A stretch of DNA of 64,000 nucleotides from Bilabrum cf. latius (lineage: Eukaryota > Bigyra: Bicosoecida > Bigyra > Bicosoecida): assembly GCA_965178125.1 (NCBI GenBank), contig OZ237765.1, positions 372,001 to 436,000 of the forward strand. The letters run 5' to 3'. Of the stretch, positions 36,694 through 47,600 are shown in pieces. The notes under the pieces were generated by a model that searched no databases, was not told the DNA's origin, and was given only the letters and a program-made list of their open reading frames with translations. The position numbers and the translations under genes are program-made. Positions within the stretch are counted from its first letter, which is position 1, and each line of letters starts with the position of its first letter.

Positions 36694-39600
36694 ATGCGAG
36701 CGTCTCTACTTGCGCTGTTCTTGCCATTTTCAGTGGTCGCCACCGAGTCCTTGCCATTTTATTTCGGGTGGCGGCAGAGGAAGGGAGTCTTCGTGCCGCC
36801 CCTGCCTCAGTGTCCTGCGCATGCGTTTCCCACCAACATGTCGGCAAATCGCTGCAGTGGCCTTCACTCTGGTAGTGCTACGGATGCAGATGGATGCAGG
36901 TCGGAGTGCTGCTTCGATCAGCAGTGCACGACGTGGCAGTGGAAAGATCCGTCCGACCCGAAAGGAGCGAAGGGCGGCTGCTGGATCGGACACCCCCAAT
37001 CATGCGATGCTGAAGGAATTGACTGGGTAGGAGGATAGCGATCATTTCCAGTCCCGCCGATTCCCTCGCCCAGTCCCGCCCCTTTGCCGGCGCCGGCGAG
37101 TCCGAACTTCGACGATTCGCGGTGGGCCTCGATCGACTTGCCGCACGACTTCTTGCGCGGGGGCGAGTACGAACCAGGCAACGGGGAAAGGAACGCATTT
37201 CTTCCTCGCAATACGTCGTGGTATCGGAAGTCGTTTTACCTGCCGGACGAATCCCAGGGCAAGTCGATTTGGGTTCGACTTGGAGGCGTCTTCCACAGCA
37301 CGCAGGCCTTCTTCAATGGGCAGCTGCTGCAGGCGCACCAAGAAGGATACACGCAGTGGCAAATTCGGCTGGATAATGCCACCACTGTGCATTACGGCAC
37401 TTCGGGCCCAAAGAACGTGCTCGCTCTCTTTGTGGATGCCACCAAGACATCCTCGTGGTGGTACATGGGGGGAGGTCCCTTCGCCCAGGACGTACAGATC
37501 ATCCTGCACGATCCGAAAGCACACGTGGCGTTCGATGGGATGTTTGCCGTGGGGAACGTGAGCAGCGGCAGCATCAGCGCGGACGGGCTCCGGGCAAGCG
37601 AGGCCACCGCGAGTGCGTCTGTCGAGCTGCAGTGCGATGCACCCAGTGGGGCCCAGGTCCGCGTCACGGGGCAGCTGCTAGACGCCAACTCCCGAGTCGT
37701 GGCCCAGGGAACACCGGTCTCCACGAGCGTGCCTGGCATGTCGCAGCCCCCCTTCAACACGGTACGCGTGCTCTTCAGCTCGATCAAGGACGTCTCCCTC
37801 TGGTCCGTCCAGCAGCCTTACCTCTACACCGTTGCCATCCAGGTCACCGATGCAGGCAGCGGGCAGGTGCTCGACAGCGTGAATCGGACCCTCGGGTTCC
37901 GCCTGTCCGAGTTCGGCTTCGAGTACGGCTACAGGCTCAACAACCAGCCGCTCAAGCACACCGGTTTCTGCGACCACGACAACTTCGGCGGAGTTGGATC
38001 CGCCGTTCCCGACCGCATTAGTCTGTACAGGGCGCAGATGCTGCGGGCAGCCGGTGGCAACGCCCGCAGGTTTTCTCATAACGCCCCTCTTGGCGTGCTG
38101 CTGGACCTGTACGACCGTCTAGCGGGTGGTTTCCATGCCAGAGCACAGGAACTTCATCAACGACACCCAGTACTACGACGCGTGGCGTGCCATGGTGCGT
38201 CGCGTGAGGGGGCATCCCACGGCAGTCTTCGTCTCTGCCTGCAAGTGAGTCACCTTCGCCGTCCAATCCGTGTTGACGTGCGGCTTGCTGCCGTGCTTTT
38301 GCACCACACTGCTATCTGTCGAACCCCGCTGTGCACCTTTCTGTACGTATTTGCGTATCTGTTTTACCCTGGTCGCAGCGAGGGGCATTGCCTGGACGAT
38401 GCAGGCAGCGAGGCTGCAGTGCATGCCGCCATCGACGTGATGAAGCGCACGCTGCTGGAGGAAGCTCCCGAGATCCCACTGACCGCCAACATGGGCCCCT
38501 CCCAGGCCGGAGACAACGTGTCACGAGCGCTCAACGTGCAGGGCTTCTCCCATAGGCACACCTCTGATTTCCTAAACTACCACAACAACAACGCGATGCC
38601 CCGAGATGCGCTCGTTGCCTCAGAGTGCTGCTCCTGCGAGAACGATCGTGACGAGTCCTTCCCGAACCGCACGCTGCACTACGGCAGCAACGCCGCCAGC
38701 TGCGCGATGGAGCAGACGCAGTACGCACTTAACCTGACATTCATGGTGGGGACCTACACGTGGACCCTGTTCGGGTGAGTGCATTGCGGATTGAGTTGCA
38801 TGCTCGCATTGCTTGTAACCCTTGCAGTGCTTGCTGCCGAGAGTACGTTGTGCGTGCTGATTGTGCTGACGGCAACCTTTTGTATGCAATGATTGCCTTG
38901 CTGTCAGCACATACTATTGCCTGCAATGTGCAACACTTGCTCCTAGCCCGACATTTGCTCCTTGCCCACCTACCCGCAGGTACCAAGGGGAAGGACACAC
39001 ATGGCCCCGACAGAGCAGCTCGTACGGCCAGTTCGACAGCTCTGGGGCACCCAAGGCCATGGCGTACTGGTACAGGCACATGTGGCTGGGCGACCGCAAG
39101 GTGGACACGTTCGGCACCCCTGCGATCGTGAACGACCCGTTCGTGAAGATCATGGACACTTGGGACGCAAACGAGAAGCAGCCCACCCGCAGCGTCAGCG
39201 TGATCGGCAGCCAGGTTGCCTCCATCCGTCTGCTACTCAACGGTAAGGAGGTGGATGGCAGCCCGCAGCCCTACGACTGGAGCAGCCCCGCCCAATTCGA
39301 GGGCATTCAGTACGCCTCCGGCGAGCTGACGGCAGAAGGCCTGGATGCCAGCGGCAAGGTGCTGGCCCAGCAGTCGATCTCGAGCTGCAGTGCCCCGACT
39401 GGGATCAAGCTGCGGCTAGACGCCCCCTCACCAAGCACAGGCACCGGCACTGGCAAGCTGGTGGCAGACGGCCTCGACACAGCACTGCTCGCGGTGCTTC
39501 TCGTGGACGGCAACGGACACTTGTGCAGGCAGGCGAGCAACAACGTGTCGGTGCGAGTGGCATCTGGGCCCGGCCTCCTGCTGGGCATGGACTCTGGTGA

Positions 39601-39946
39601 CCCGGCCTCGATCGAGAACCAGACCGTGAGTCACCATACCGCCTTCCACGGGCAGGTACGGGCCGCAGTGCGGGTCACGCAGGTCTCGGCGAAGAACTGG
39701 CGGGAGCTGGCGATGCTGCGGGCCCTTCATCCGGAGTCTGAACTCGCCACGTTGCAAGGGGGCGGCACCACCGTCGTGGGGCCCGGCTAGGGCGCAGGCA
39801 GCATCGTGCTGGAGGTATCTGCGGACGGCGTCTCCAAATCAGCCCAGCTGTCGATCGAGCTCTCAACCGACCCGGATACGGACGGCGTGCTCGCAGCTGC
39901 CACGCAATTCGCGGCGGGCGCAAACCTGCCGCTCCCAGGGGCGTGA
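36694..39946 (+). CDS. Secreted GH2 family glycosidase (beta-galactosidase-like), with an apparent 1-nt frameshift
   Basis: Exons 36694-38244, 38379-38774, 38980-39946 (TGA); about 970 residues once one extra base near 38124-38126 is discounted. N-terminal signal peptide (MRASLLALFLPFSVVATES). A Cys-rich PAN-like module follows (CRSECCFDQQCTTWQW). Then the GH2 sugar-binding domain (FDDSRWASIDLPHDF, YRKSFYLPDE), the immunoglobulin-like domain and the barrel: GFCDHDNFGGVG, VSACNEGHC with the acid/base Glu rebuilt by splicing, and YQGEGHTWPRQSSSYGQFD near the nucleophile. It hydrolyses terminal beta-linked sugars outside the cell or in lysosomes. Frame 1 ends its homology at LLDLYDRLA and frame 2 resumes at VVSMPEHRNF. 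Dropping one G of the GGG restores both, so sequencing error or a real lesion is possible. Only two TAGs (37036, 39788). Confidence 0.9.
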
Positions 39947-40177
39947 TGTGTGCTGGTCATGGTCTTGATCAACCAGCGCATCTGGATGCCAGTGGCAGCA
40001 CGACTAGATCCAGATGCTTTCAAATGTGAATGTCGTGAATTTTATGTTTGCTTCTTGGCACTTCAGGCCTGCGGCGCGCGGATCGGACCGATCCGATCGG
40101 TGACCAAATACACACGCTACTTCGCAAAATCCAGATTCGGGGGTCTCGAAAGTTGTATTTACGGCCCGACTTTCAGG

Positions 40178-42729
40178 ATGAAGAGCGCCCTTGCAGCTCT
40201 CTCCGTACTTGCGGCTAGCGCATTCAGCGCTCAGACGTACTTCTGGAGGTTCCCTAAGATGGATGCCGTGAGTCGGTCTGCACTCCGACCGCATAACCGC
40301 AACTCGGCAAGTATCCAAGATCCGGGGCATTGCTAGCTATTTGTCTTCTACTGCAGCCTTAGAAAGACATAAAAGATGCAGGAACGACCGATATCCAACA
40401 GCTCGAGAAGCTCTGCGAGGCAAACTCGGAGTGTACCGGTAAGGCAAGCTTACGTGCAACGCTTCGCACCCGTGTACCAGGACATGTGTGGGAGCTATGT
40501 TACCTTAGAGCCTTTAATTGCACTCGATCTTGATCATTGCACCTAGCGATGCAGGCTTCAACAGCGACGGCTGGTTGAAGAACGACTGCCAGCCAAATGT
40601 TGTGTCAAGCGTGAGGTCGCCAAACTCTTACGAGATCGAACACGTTCGCCAGTTTAAATGCTTCAGCACCCCGACCTACTTACATGTTAGGTCAACCCAC
40701 ATCCGCGCGCAGGCTACGTGCGACCTGTACGTAAAGATGGACAAGCCCGCATCGGACCAGCACACCCAGATCATGCCGGTCCCCGTGGTCATGACCAACG
40801 GCAGCACCCCCATCGCCCTGGACAAAGCTACTTTCAAGTTTGTGGCAGCCACACCCATGCCCGAGCTGGACGCTGCCTTCCAGCGTTTCGCGGACATCAT
40901 CTTCCCCCACAACACCCCTGCCGATCGCAGGGGTCTCCTGGAGCCGGCGGTTGCAACCCTCCCCTCCCTCACCGTCACTGTGGAGAACACCGACGTGCCC
41001 CTGGCCATGGGCGTCAACGAGACCTACGTCCTCAGCATCCCCGCATCGGGCGGTGGTGCCACCCTCCGGGCCAGCACCGTGTATGGGGCATACCACGGCC
41101 TGCAGTCCTTCAGCCAGATCGTGAGGTTCGACTACGTGGGGCACCAGTACCTCGTTGACAACGCCCCCATCATGATCAACGACGGGCCCAAGTTCCCCTG
41201 GCGCGGGTTGCTGATCGACACGTCCAGGCACTGGGAGCCCGTGCTGGGCCTCAAGCAGCTGATCGACTCGATGGCCGCCGCCAAGCTCAACACGGTGCAC
41301 TGGCACGTGGTGGACCTGCAGTCCTTCCCCATGGAGGTGCGCAGCTACCCCAAGCTTCAGGACGGGGCATACTCGCAGTTCGAGCGGTACTCCCGGGAGG
41401 ACATGCAGGAGGTGGTGGCCTATGCCAAGGCCAGGGGCGTCCGCGTGTACATCGAAACCGATACGCCCGGGCACGCTGCTGCCTGGGGCGTGGGATACCC
41501 CCAGCTGTGGCCCTCACCCACGTGCCAGATGCCCCTCAACATCGCGAACAACTTCACCTTCGAGCTCATCGACGGGATGATCAAGGAGATCACCAGCGAG
41601 GTCATGCTGCCCTCCGAGGAGTTCTACCATGTGAGATGCATGGCAGAATTGTGCCCCTTCTGTGATGCAGGGTGCGATGCTGACAGATCGCCGTTCCGCT
41701 GTTGTGTCACCGCCTCCGTTCCCTTTATTCTGCCTCCATTTCAAGCACACCGAAGCGCGTCCCGCCGTACCCCTCCTCCCCCTCCCCCTCCCCCCCATCC
41801 CGAGTACCCCTCGCAGCTGGGCGGCGACGAGGTCAACACGGACTGTTGGACCAAGACCCCCGCAACTGCCAAGTGGCTGCAGGACCACGGGCTGACCGCA
41901 GACCAAGGGTACGAGTACTTCGTCAAGAAGGCGCAGGAGTCGGCCGTGGCTGCCGGGAAGAGCCCCGTGCAGTGGGAGGAGGTGTGGAAGCACTTCGGCA
42001 CCGACCTGCCCAAGGACTCCATCATCCACGCCTGGCTCTCGGCTGAGGCGGCGCAGAACGCCACCGCGCACGGGTACAGGGCGCTGTGGAGCGTGGACGG
42101 GCGGTGGTACCTCGATGGCCTGGGTGTCACCTGGGACACGATGTGGGAACAGGACCCGCTCGCAGGCATCACCGACCCCGACCAGCAGAAGCTGCTCCTC
42201 GGCGGCGAGGGGTGAGACAGTATTGAGCGCTTTCATGGCGTGCCACTTGTTGAGACTTTGTGCGGGGTGCTTAGTGTGTCGATCTACAGAATGTTGTGTG
42301 GTGTTGGCTCGTTGCTGTCGTTGCGAATGCGTATCGTGGTGATGCCGGCAGTGCAAACATCCCCTCCCCTGCGTGTCGTGGTGATGCCACAGCAGTGCAA
42401 ACATCCCCTCCCGTGCCTACCCTAGCCTACCCATCTGCTCCTTCGCCAACCCATGGGCAATGAATCTCTCCTCTTCACACAACCGCAGCTGCATGTGGGG
42501 CGAGACCGTGGACCAGAGCGACAGGAGTGCCACCGTGTGGCCTCGTGCAGCCGCCATCGCGGAGCGCCTGTGGTCCTATGACGTGCTGGGCGGCAACGCG
42601 ATCGAGGCGCTCCCCCGCATCCTCAACTTCAGGTGCATGCTCAACCGCCGCGGGATCTCCGCCGCACCCACTTTGAATGCGCAGGCCCGGACGTCGCCGC
42701 CTCATCCCGGGTCATGCTTCACCCAGTGA
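40178..42729 (+). CDS. Secreted/lysosomal beta-N-acetylhexosaminidase, GH20
   Basis: Five exons: 40178-40267, 40357-40438, 40555-41630, 41817-42211, 42489-42729 (TGA); 627 residues. Signal peptide MKSALAALSVLAASAFSA. Exons 2-3 encode a small Cys-containing module (LCEANSECTGFNSDGWLKND). The hexosaminidase part has FPWRGLLIDTSRHW, LNTVHWHVVDLQSFP, IETDTPGHAAAWG and the catalytic Asp-Glu pair in HLGGDEVNTDCW, which is formed exactly by splicing exon 3 to 4. GGEGCMWGETVDQ is formed by joining exons 4 and 5, then VWPRAAAIAERLWS and FRCMLNRRG. It removes terminal GlcNAc/GalNAc from glycoproteins, chitin fragments or glycolipids. One TAG at 40360 is just past the exon 2 acceptor, but another AG two codons later would remove it, so it is not counted as evidence. 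The 3' end lies 5 bp from a convergent gene. Confidence 0.95.
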
Positions 42730-42734
42730 GCGCT

Positions 42735-43067
42735 TCACTCACTCCTTCGGTGGATGGGAGCCAGCTTCCCAGCGGCTAGCCTTTCAATGCTTTCTTCCAG
42801 TCGCCCGAGAGTGCGGGAGAGTTCGAGGGCTTGCCGCTAGGTTGCTGCCGCCGACTATCTTACAAGTGACTCTGACGCTGCTGCTACGCTTTCGTGCGCT
42901 CGCGAGTTTAGGCGGCGCCGATGCAATGCAGCGTCTTGCGCAAGAGCCACCATGAACTGCGTTACATCGTCTGCAGCTTCCATAGCAAGGACGAGTTTCG
43001 TTGCGTGTTCTTTAAATTCTGCGTTTGAATCACTTACGGCTGCATCACAACATTTAATTTGCTCCAT
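42735..43067 (-). CDS. Small coiled-coil protein
   Basis: 110 residues, ATG at 43067, TGA at 42735. One TAG (42855) is read as Gln. The whole length is predicted helical with heptad-like spacing (ATKLVLAMEAADDV, then RQALELSRTLGRLEESIERL), like small subunits of tethering or trafficking complexes. I do not recognise the family. Its 3' end is 5 bp from the hexosaminidase gene (convergent) and its start is 130 bp from the lipase gene (divergent). The frame continues upstream beyond a TGA at 43092 into another open stretch to 43313; that part runs antisense to lipase exon 1 and is not included. Moderate confidence that this is a real gene. Confidence 0.55.
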
Positions 43068-43197
43068 CGGCAACAATTTGCACTTTTTTGCTCACTCTAG
43101 GGCCTTGCGGAACGTTCGGCATGGTTCGCATTCTGTATTTCTGGCCAAGTTTCGCAAGATCTGCGCCAGATCTCGCGACAAAGTACTTTCAGTATCC
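43068..43197. promoter_or_regulatory. Short divergent intergenic region
   Basis: These 130 bp lie between the small coiled-coil gene (minus) and lipase exon 1 (plus). Presumed shared promoter; no motif recognised. Confidence 0.4.
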
Positions 43198-44318
43198 ATG
43201 TGCAGTCCAAGCCGTATTGCTGCCGCCGCATGCGCGATTGCCCTCCCCATGGCGTCATTCGGTGAGACAGGGTGCCCCAATGGACGAGGCTGCCTTGCTG
43301 AAGGAGAGAGCATGCCCCCACTTGCAGAATACGACCTGACAATAATGAATTACTAATACTTAAACTTTGTTTGTATGCATCTTGGCAGTATACTCGCCTG
43401 ATAACCCTTTTTTTAGTGCTTGACCCAACCGTCGCAGCTGCGGGATACAATGAAACTGAGGCGCTCTCATTCGTGTACATGGCAGCAGCGGCCTACTGCG
43501 ACAACTCAAGTTTGCAATCCTGGACTTGCGTAGCCTGTGGCAAGGTTCCGATCGTGCCTGGCTCGCAAACTATTCGTTACGACGACGAGACGGATGTGCG
43601 AGGATACACTGCCAAATTGCAAGACGGAAGTGAGATGAGGTTATTACCACTTGAACCTATACCTGTTTAATGTTACTTGTATTTCGTATGGCTTGCTTGA
43701 TCCTTCCCTGCCGCACCCGCAGCTGGTCTCGTGTCCTTCCGCGGGACCGTCCCATCCGACCTTCTGAACTGGGTCGAGGACCTGAAGAGCGCCTTCCAGC
43801 AGGACTACCCTTTCAACGGGTGCCAGGGCTGCAAGGTGGCGGATGGGTTCGACCAGGCCTACGACCTTCTGCGGTCGGGCGTCCTGGACGACCTCAAGGC
43901 AATGGGCCTGGGCCCAGGCTCCACCGTGTACGTCACGGGGCATTCCCTCGGTGCCGCCATGGCAGGCCTGTGCGCCTTCGATCTAAAGACCATGGGCTAC
44001 AACGTGAAGGGCTACACCTTCGGGCAGCCCCGGGATGGTGACCCGACTTACTCGAGCACGTTCGCGCGTCTCTTCCCGGTGTCGGCCGGGAACTGGTTCC
44101 GCGTGACGCACAACGCAGACATCGTGGTTCACTTGCCCCCTGAGTTCCTGGGCTTCCACCACACATCTCAGGAGGTCTGGTACAACGAGGCATCCACCTC
44201 GTACAAGGTCTGCGACGGGTCGGGGGAGGACGCGTCGTGCAGCGATTCGGTGGACTTGCCGATCAGCATCGACGATCACCTGCACTACCTGAATGTGCCC
44301 ATCAGCAGGTCGTGCTAA
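43198..44318 (+). CDS. Secreted class 3 (alpha/beta-hydrolase) lipase
   Basis: Three exons: 43198-43261, 43438-43629, 43723-44318 (TAA); 283 residues, no TAG. Exon 1 encodes a signal peptide (MCSPSRIAAAACAIALPMAS) that joins in phase to GYNETEALSFVYMAAAAYC, the usual start of a mature fungal-type lipase. Exon 3 has LVSFRGT, NWVEDLK, the nucleophile elbow GHSLGAAMA, then HNADIVVHLPP with the likely catalytic Asp and DDHLHYL with the likely His. It cleaves triacylglycerol or other acyl esters outside the cell or in digestive vacuoles. Six or more Cys fit disulfides in an exported protein. Fourth exported hydrolase-type gene in 10 kb on this strand. Confidence 0.93.
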
Positions 44319-44521
44319 TGGTAACCCTAGCGGGGCCGACCGAAAATCTCAATGGAGAAGCCGGCCTACATTGAGGCCACCGTGGAGGTACACGGTTGCC
44401 GCTGCGTCGGCTCGGATTGAGTTGTGCTACCCAGTCCTGCGGTTGCGCAAGTGCATTTACACGTGTTAAGAGTAACTTAATGCGGGTGTACAATATCAAG
44501 TAGCAGGAAACACATATCACC

Positions 44522-44600
44522 CAGTCCGCTCTGGTCTTGTCACCCAGTCCGAGCACGCTTGCCGCCCCCGGACTCGATCGGCAGTCCGCTCTGGTCTTGT
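44522..44600. repeat. Two 19-bp direct repeats 60 bp apart, straddling a stop codon
   Basis: The 19-mer CAGTCCGCTCTGGTCTTGT occurs at 44522-44540 and 44582-44600. The spacing is a multiple of three. On the minus strand both copies are in frame with the AP2 gene: one encodes QDQSGL just before its end and the other follows directly after its TGA. It looks like the remains of a 60-bp tandem duplication. Confidence 0.8.
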
Positions 44601-47600
44601 GTCTCGTCCGTCCCGAAAGCTCCGACGGCCTAGTCCCTGGAGCGCTTGCCGCCCACCCAGTCAGTACCTGACGATGCGCTGGTCAAATGGGGGGTCGCCT
44701 TAGAGCCTCCTACCCATCCCGTACCGCCGCTGCTCGCCAGCTCAAGATGCGCTCCGCCGGGCCAGCTGGTTGGGCCCGCACCGCTCCCGCCCTGGTATCC
44801 GGCCACACCAACCTCAACACCAAGCCCCACGGCGTTGGGGGTCTCAAGGTCCGGGTTGTACGTGTGTCTGCGGGGCCCACCAGATGTCGGCATAGATGCG
44901 TACCTGGGTTGGGACGACTGCATGAGGAGAATGGGCTAAGCTCCGTCGAGCTGGCCTGCAGAGCCCGAGCTGGCCGTGCCTATCGGCTCCAGGCCAGCTC
45001 CACTGGAGCTCGACGTGGCAGCTGACGCCGCCGCCGGTGCCTCAGCACTCCCAGCCTATGCAGTTGGTTTTCCCTTACTCCCTCTTATCTTTACACCCCC
45101 TTTCGTGAACGTCCCCAGGTCCTCCACCAGCAGCACGCCTCTCCTGCCCCTCCTGTCATAGGGTATCCTCTCTCCAGTGTCCTACCGGAAATTGGGCTTG
45201 GGCTAGTTCTTCGGGGGCACGTCAGGGTTCTCTTGCATGATCGTATACGCCATTCTGTCGTAAGCGTGCGCGGCATCCTCCTCGCGGACGAAGACCCCCA
45301 GCCTAGACGTTTTCCCCCTGAAGCAGATTGTGGCGATCCACTTGTGGGATCGCTTGCAGTACCGCACCCCACGGAACTGCGACGTCTTGACGATCTTGCG
45401 CGCCGGTTTGCCCACAGCTGGTGACCCGCCACCGCCCGCCGATGAGGATGACGCGGCAGATGGCCTGCCTCCCCGGGTGCGGCCCCCAGCGGCCTGCCTC
45501 CCCCTGCGGTTGGTGGCACCGGCCAGGGCAGTGAGGCCTTCGGTCGCCTCCGCGCTCTGCTCTTGGCTTGGATCCCACACTGCGCCGGTTGCCTAGTGTC
45601 CCGTTCCTTTGCCATTTCCTTTGCCCTTTCCCTTCCCTTTGCCCTTGCCTCTGCCAGTGCTCCTGCCTCTATACGACCCACTATCCGAGTCACCTCCGCT
45701 GGACACGCCACCCCCGAGGGCCCGAGCCGCAGCAGACAGGGCAGCAGCAGTGACCAGGGACTGGATGTCGTCCCCATCCCCGTCCCCGTCCCCATCCCCT
45801 CCTTCTTGGTCGCCCCTCATCGAATCGCCAGCCGCGCCGCTTGTCCCAGCTCCCCGCCCCCGCCCCCGCCTCGCCCTCCTGCTACCCGCCCCGCGTCCTT
45901 GATCCGAACCGTCTTGATCCGACCCATCGTCCTCGTCCTGCACACGCCTCGAGGGAACCCGCCTGCGCCTGCCGCTCCTCGAAGCCCCGCGCCCAGACCC
46001 ACCTCCCTGTTCTTGTTGCCCATGACCCGCGCCAGTCACCGTGCTGCTGCTCACAGTCGCGTTCGTCCCAGACGTGGACTATGGCAATGACGCGGACCCA
46101 CGGCCCTGCCCCGGGATGCCCACCCAGCCATCGCCCGGCCCCAATCCACCGCTGGATTGTCGAAGGCTGGCCAGTCCCCTCAGTGCCTCTGCGTGCTCTG
46201 CCACATGCACCCGCCCCTGGCGCGGGCCTGCACCAGCCCCGCCCGATTGAGGCGATGCAGAGGGTCCCAGCTGGCTTGACACAGACACTGACCCGCTCTC
46301 TGCACCGAGAGGCAAGCCCGCTTTCGATCCCGGAGGCCCTAGATTCCCGCTCCCGCGGCCCCCACCAAGCCCACTTGCCCCTGGTCCGGACATGTCCAAT
46401 CCCATGGCCCCTGGCGTGAGCCCGCCAAGGCCCAGTCCGTCCCCAGACAAGTCGAGCCCAGCCGCGTCTGCACCGAGCGTGGCATCGCCATGCGAGGGAG
46501 TGAACGCGCCGGCTCCCGTGTGCATGGGGCTGTTGTCTGCCCAGCCCACGCCCGTCCCAAGTCCACCGCTGCTGCCAAGCGCGGGACCATGCCCGGCTCC
46601 GCTCCTCGACACGCTCATCACCGCGTGCTCGTTCCGAGATGTGCCCATGCCACTGCCTGACCTGCTCCTGCCTCTGCCTGTGCCTGTGCCCACACCTGCA
46701 CCACTGGAGCCAGCCTCTCCCATCCTACCTGCCCGCAGCAGGCCCTCGTGGAATGCACCCCCATGAGGGCTACCTCGCCCCGAGGAGGAGAGCCCGGCGG
46801 ACGGCGGCGGGGACAGGCCAGCTGCGCCCCCGAACACGTCACCAAAGGCAGCCAGGTCGCTTGGGAATGGGGAGCCCTCGGCCGATATCCAGCGGGACCC
46901 GCTCCTGGTGCCTGCATCGCTCCTGTGGCCAGAGGACATACCCGAGGAAAGTCGCGCGACGTACCCGCCCGAACCGGTGCTCGTCCGCCTGTCCCTGTCA
47001 CTGTCCCTGTCCCTGTCGCTATCTTGGATGCCGCTAGAAGCTGCTGCACCAGTCTCGACTGTGGTATTGCCATTATCCATGATACCTTTTTGCGGCTGCA
47101 GGGGTCTCCATGCTGACCCTGACCCTGACCCTGACCCTGACGTTGATGCTAGAGCCTTCTGGTCTGAAAAGCGGCCTTCCGTCGTCGATATCTGCGCAGG
47201 TGTCCCGCTTGCGCGCGGTGATGATGGACCAAAACCATCTCCGGAAAGGCTTTCCGTAGAGGACGGTGGTGCGGATGCGCTGCCAGCCGTTGTGCCCACT
47301 GCTTGTGATGAGAACGCATCGGCGCAGGCCTGGGCTGCTGCACCGGCAGCCGTGGCCTCACCTTGCACTAGCGCTGTCGCAGATGCTTGCACTCCGAACA
47401 GCTTCGCGGAAAAACGCTAGAGGGCACCCACGCTGGCATCGTCCTCACTCGTCACACCGGATACGCCTTGTTCCCTGCTTGCTCGGAGCACCTGCTCCAG
47501 CCGCCCCGACGCCACGGCCAGATCCAGTGGAACGTCCTGCGTCAGGCAGCTGGCTGCCAGGCCACCAAGGCACAGCGCCGCGCGATCGTGCGCTGCAGCC

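Noticed and set aside
47113-47140. Telomere-like repeat
   Set aside because: CTGACC units are few, internal and coding for Gly-Ser; not a chromosome end.
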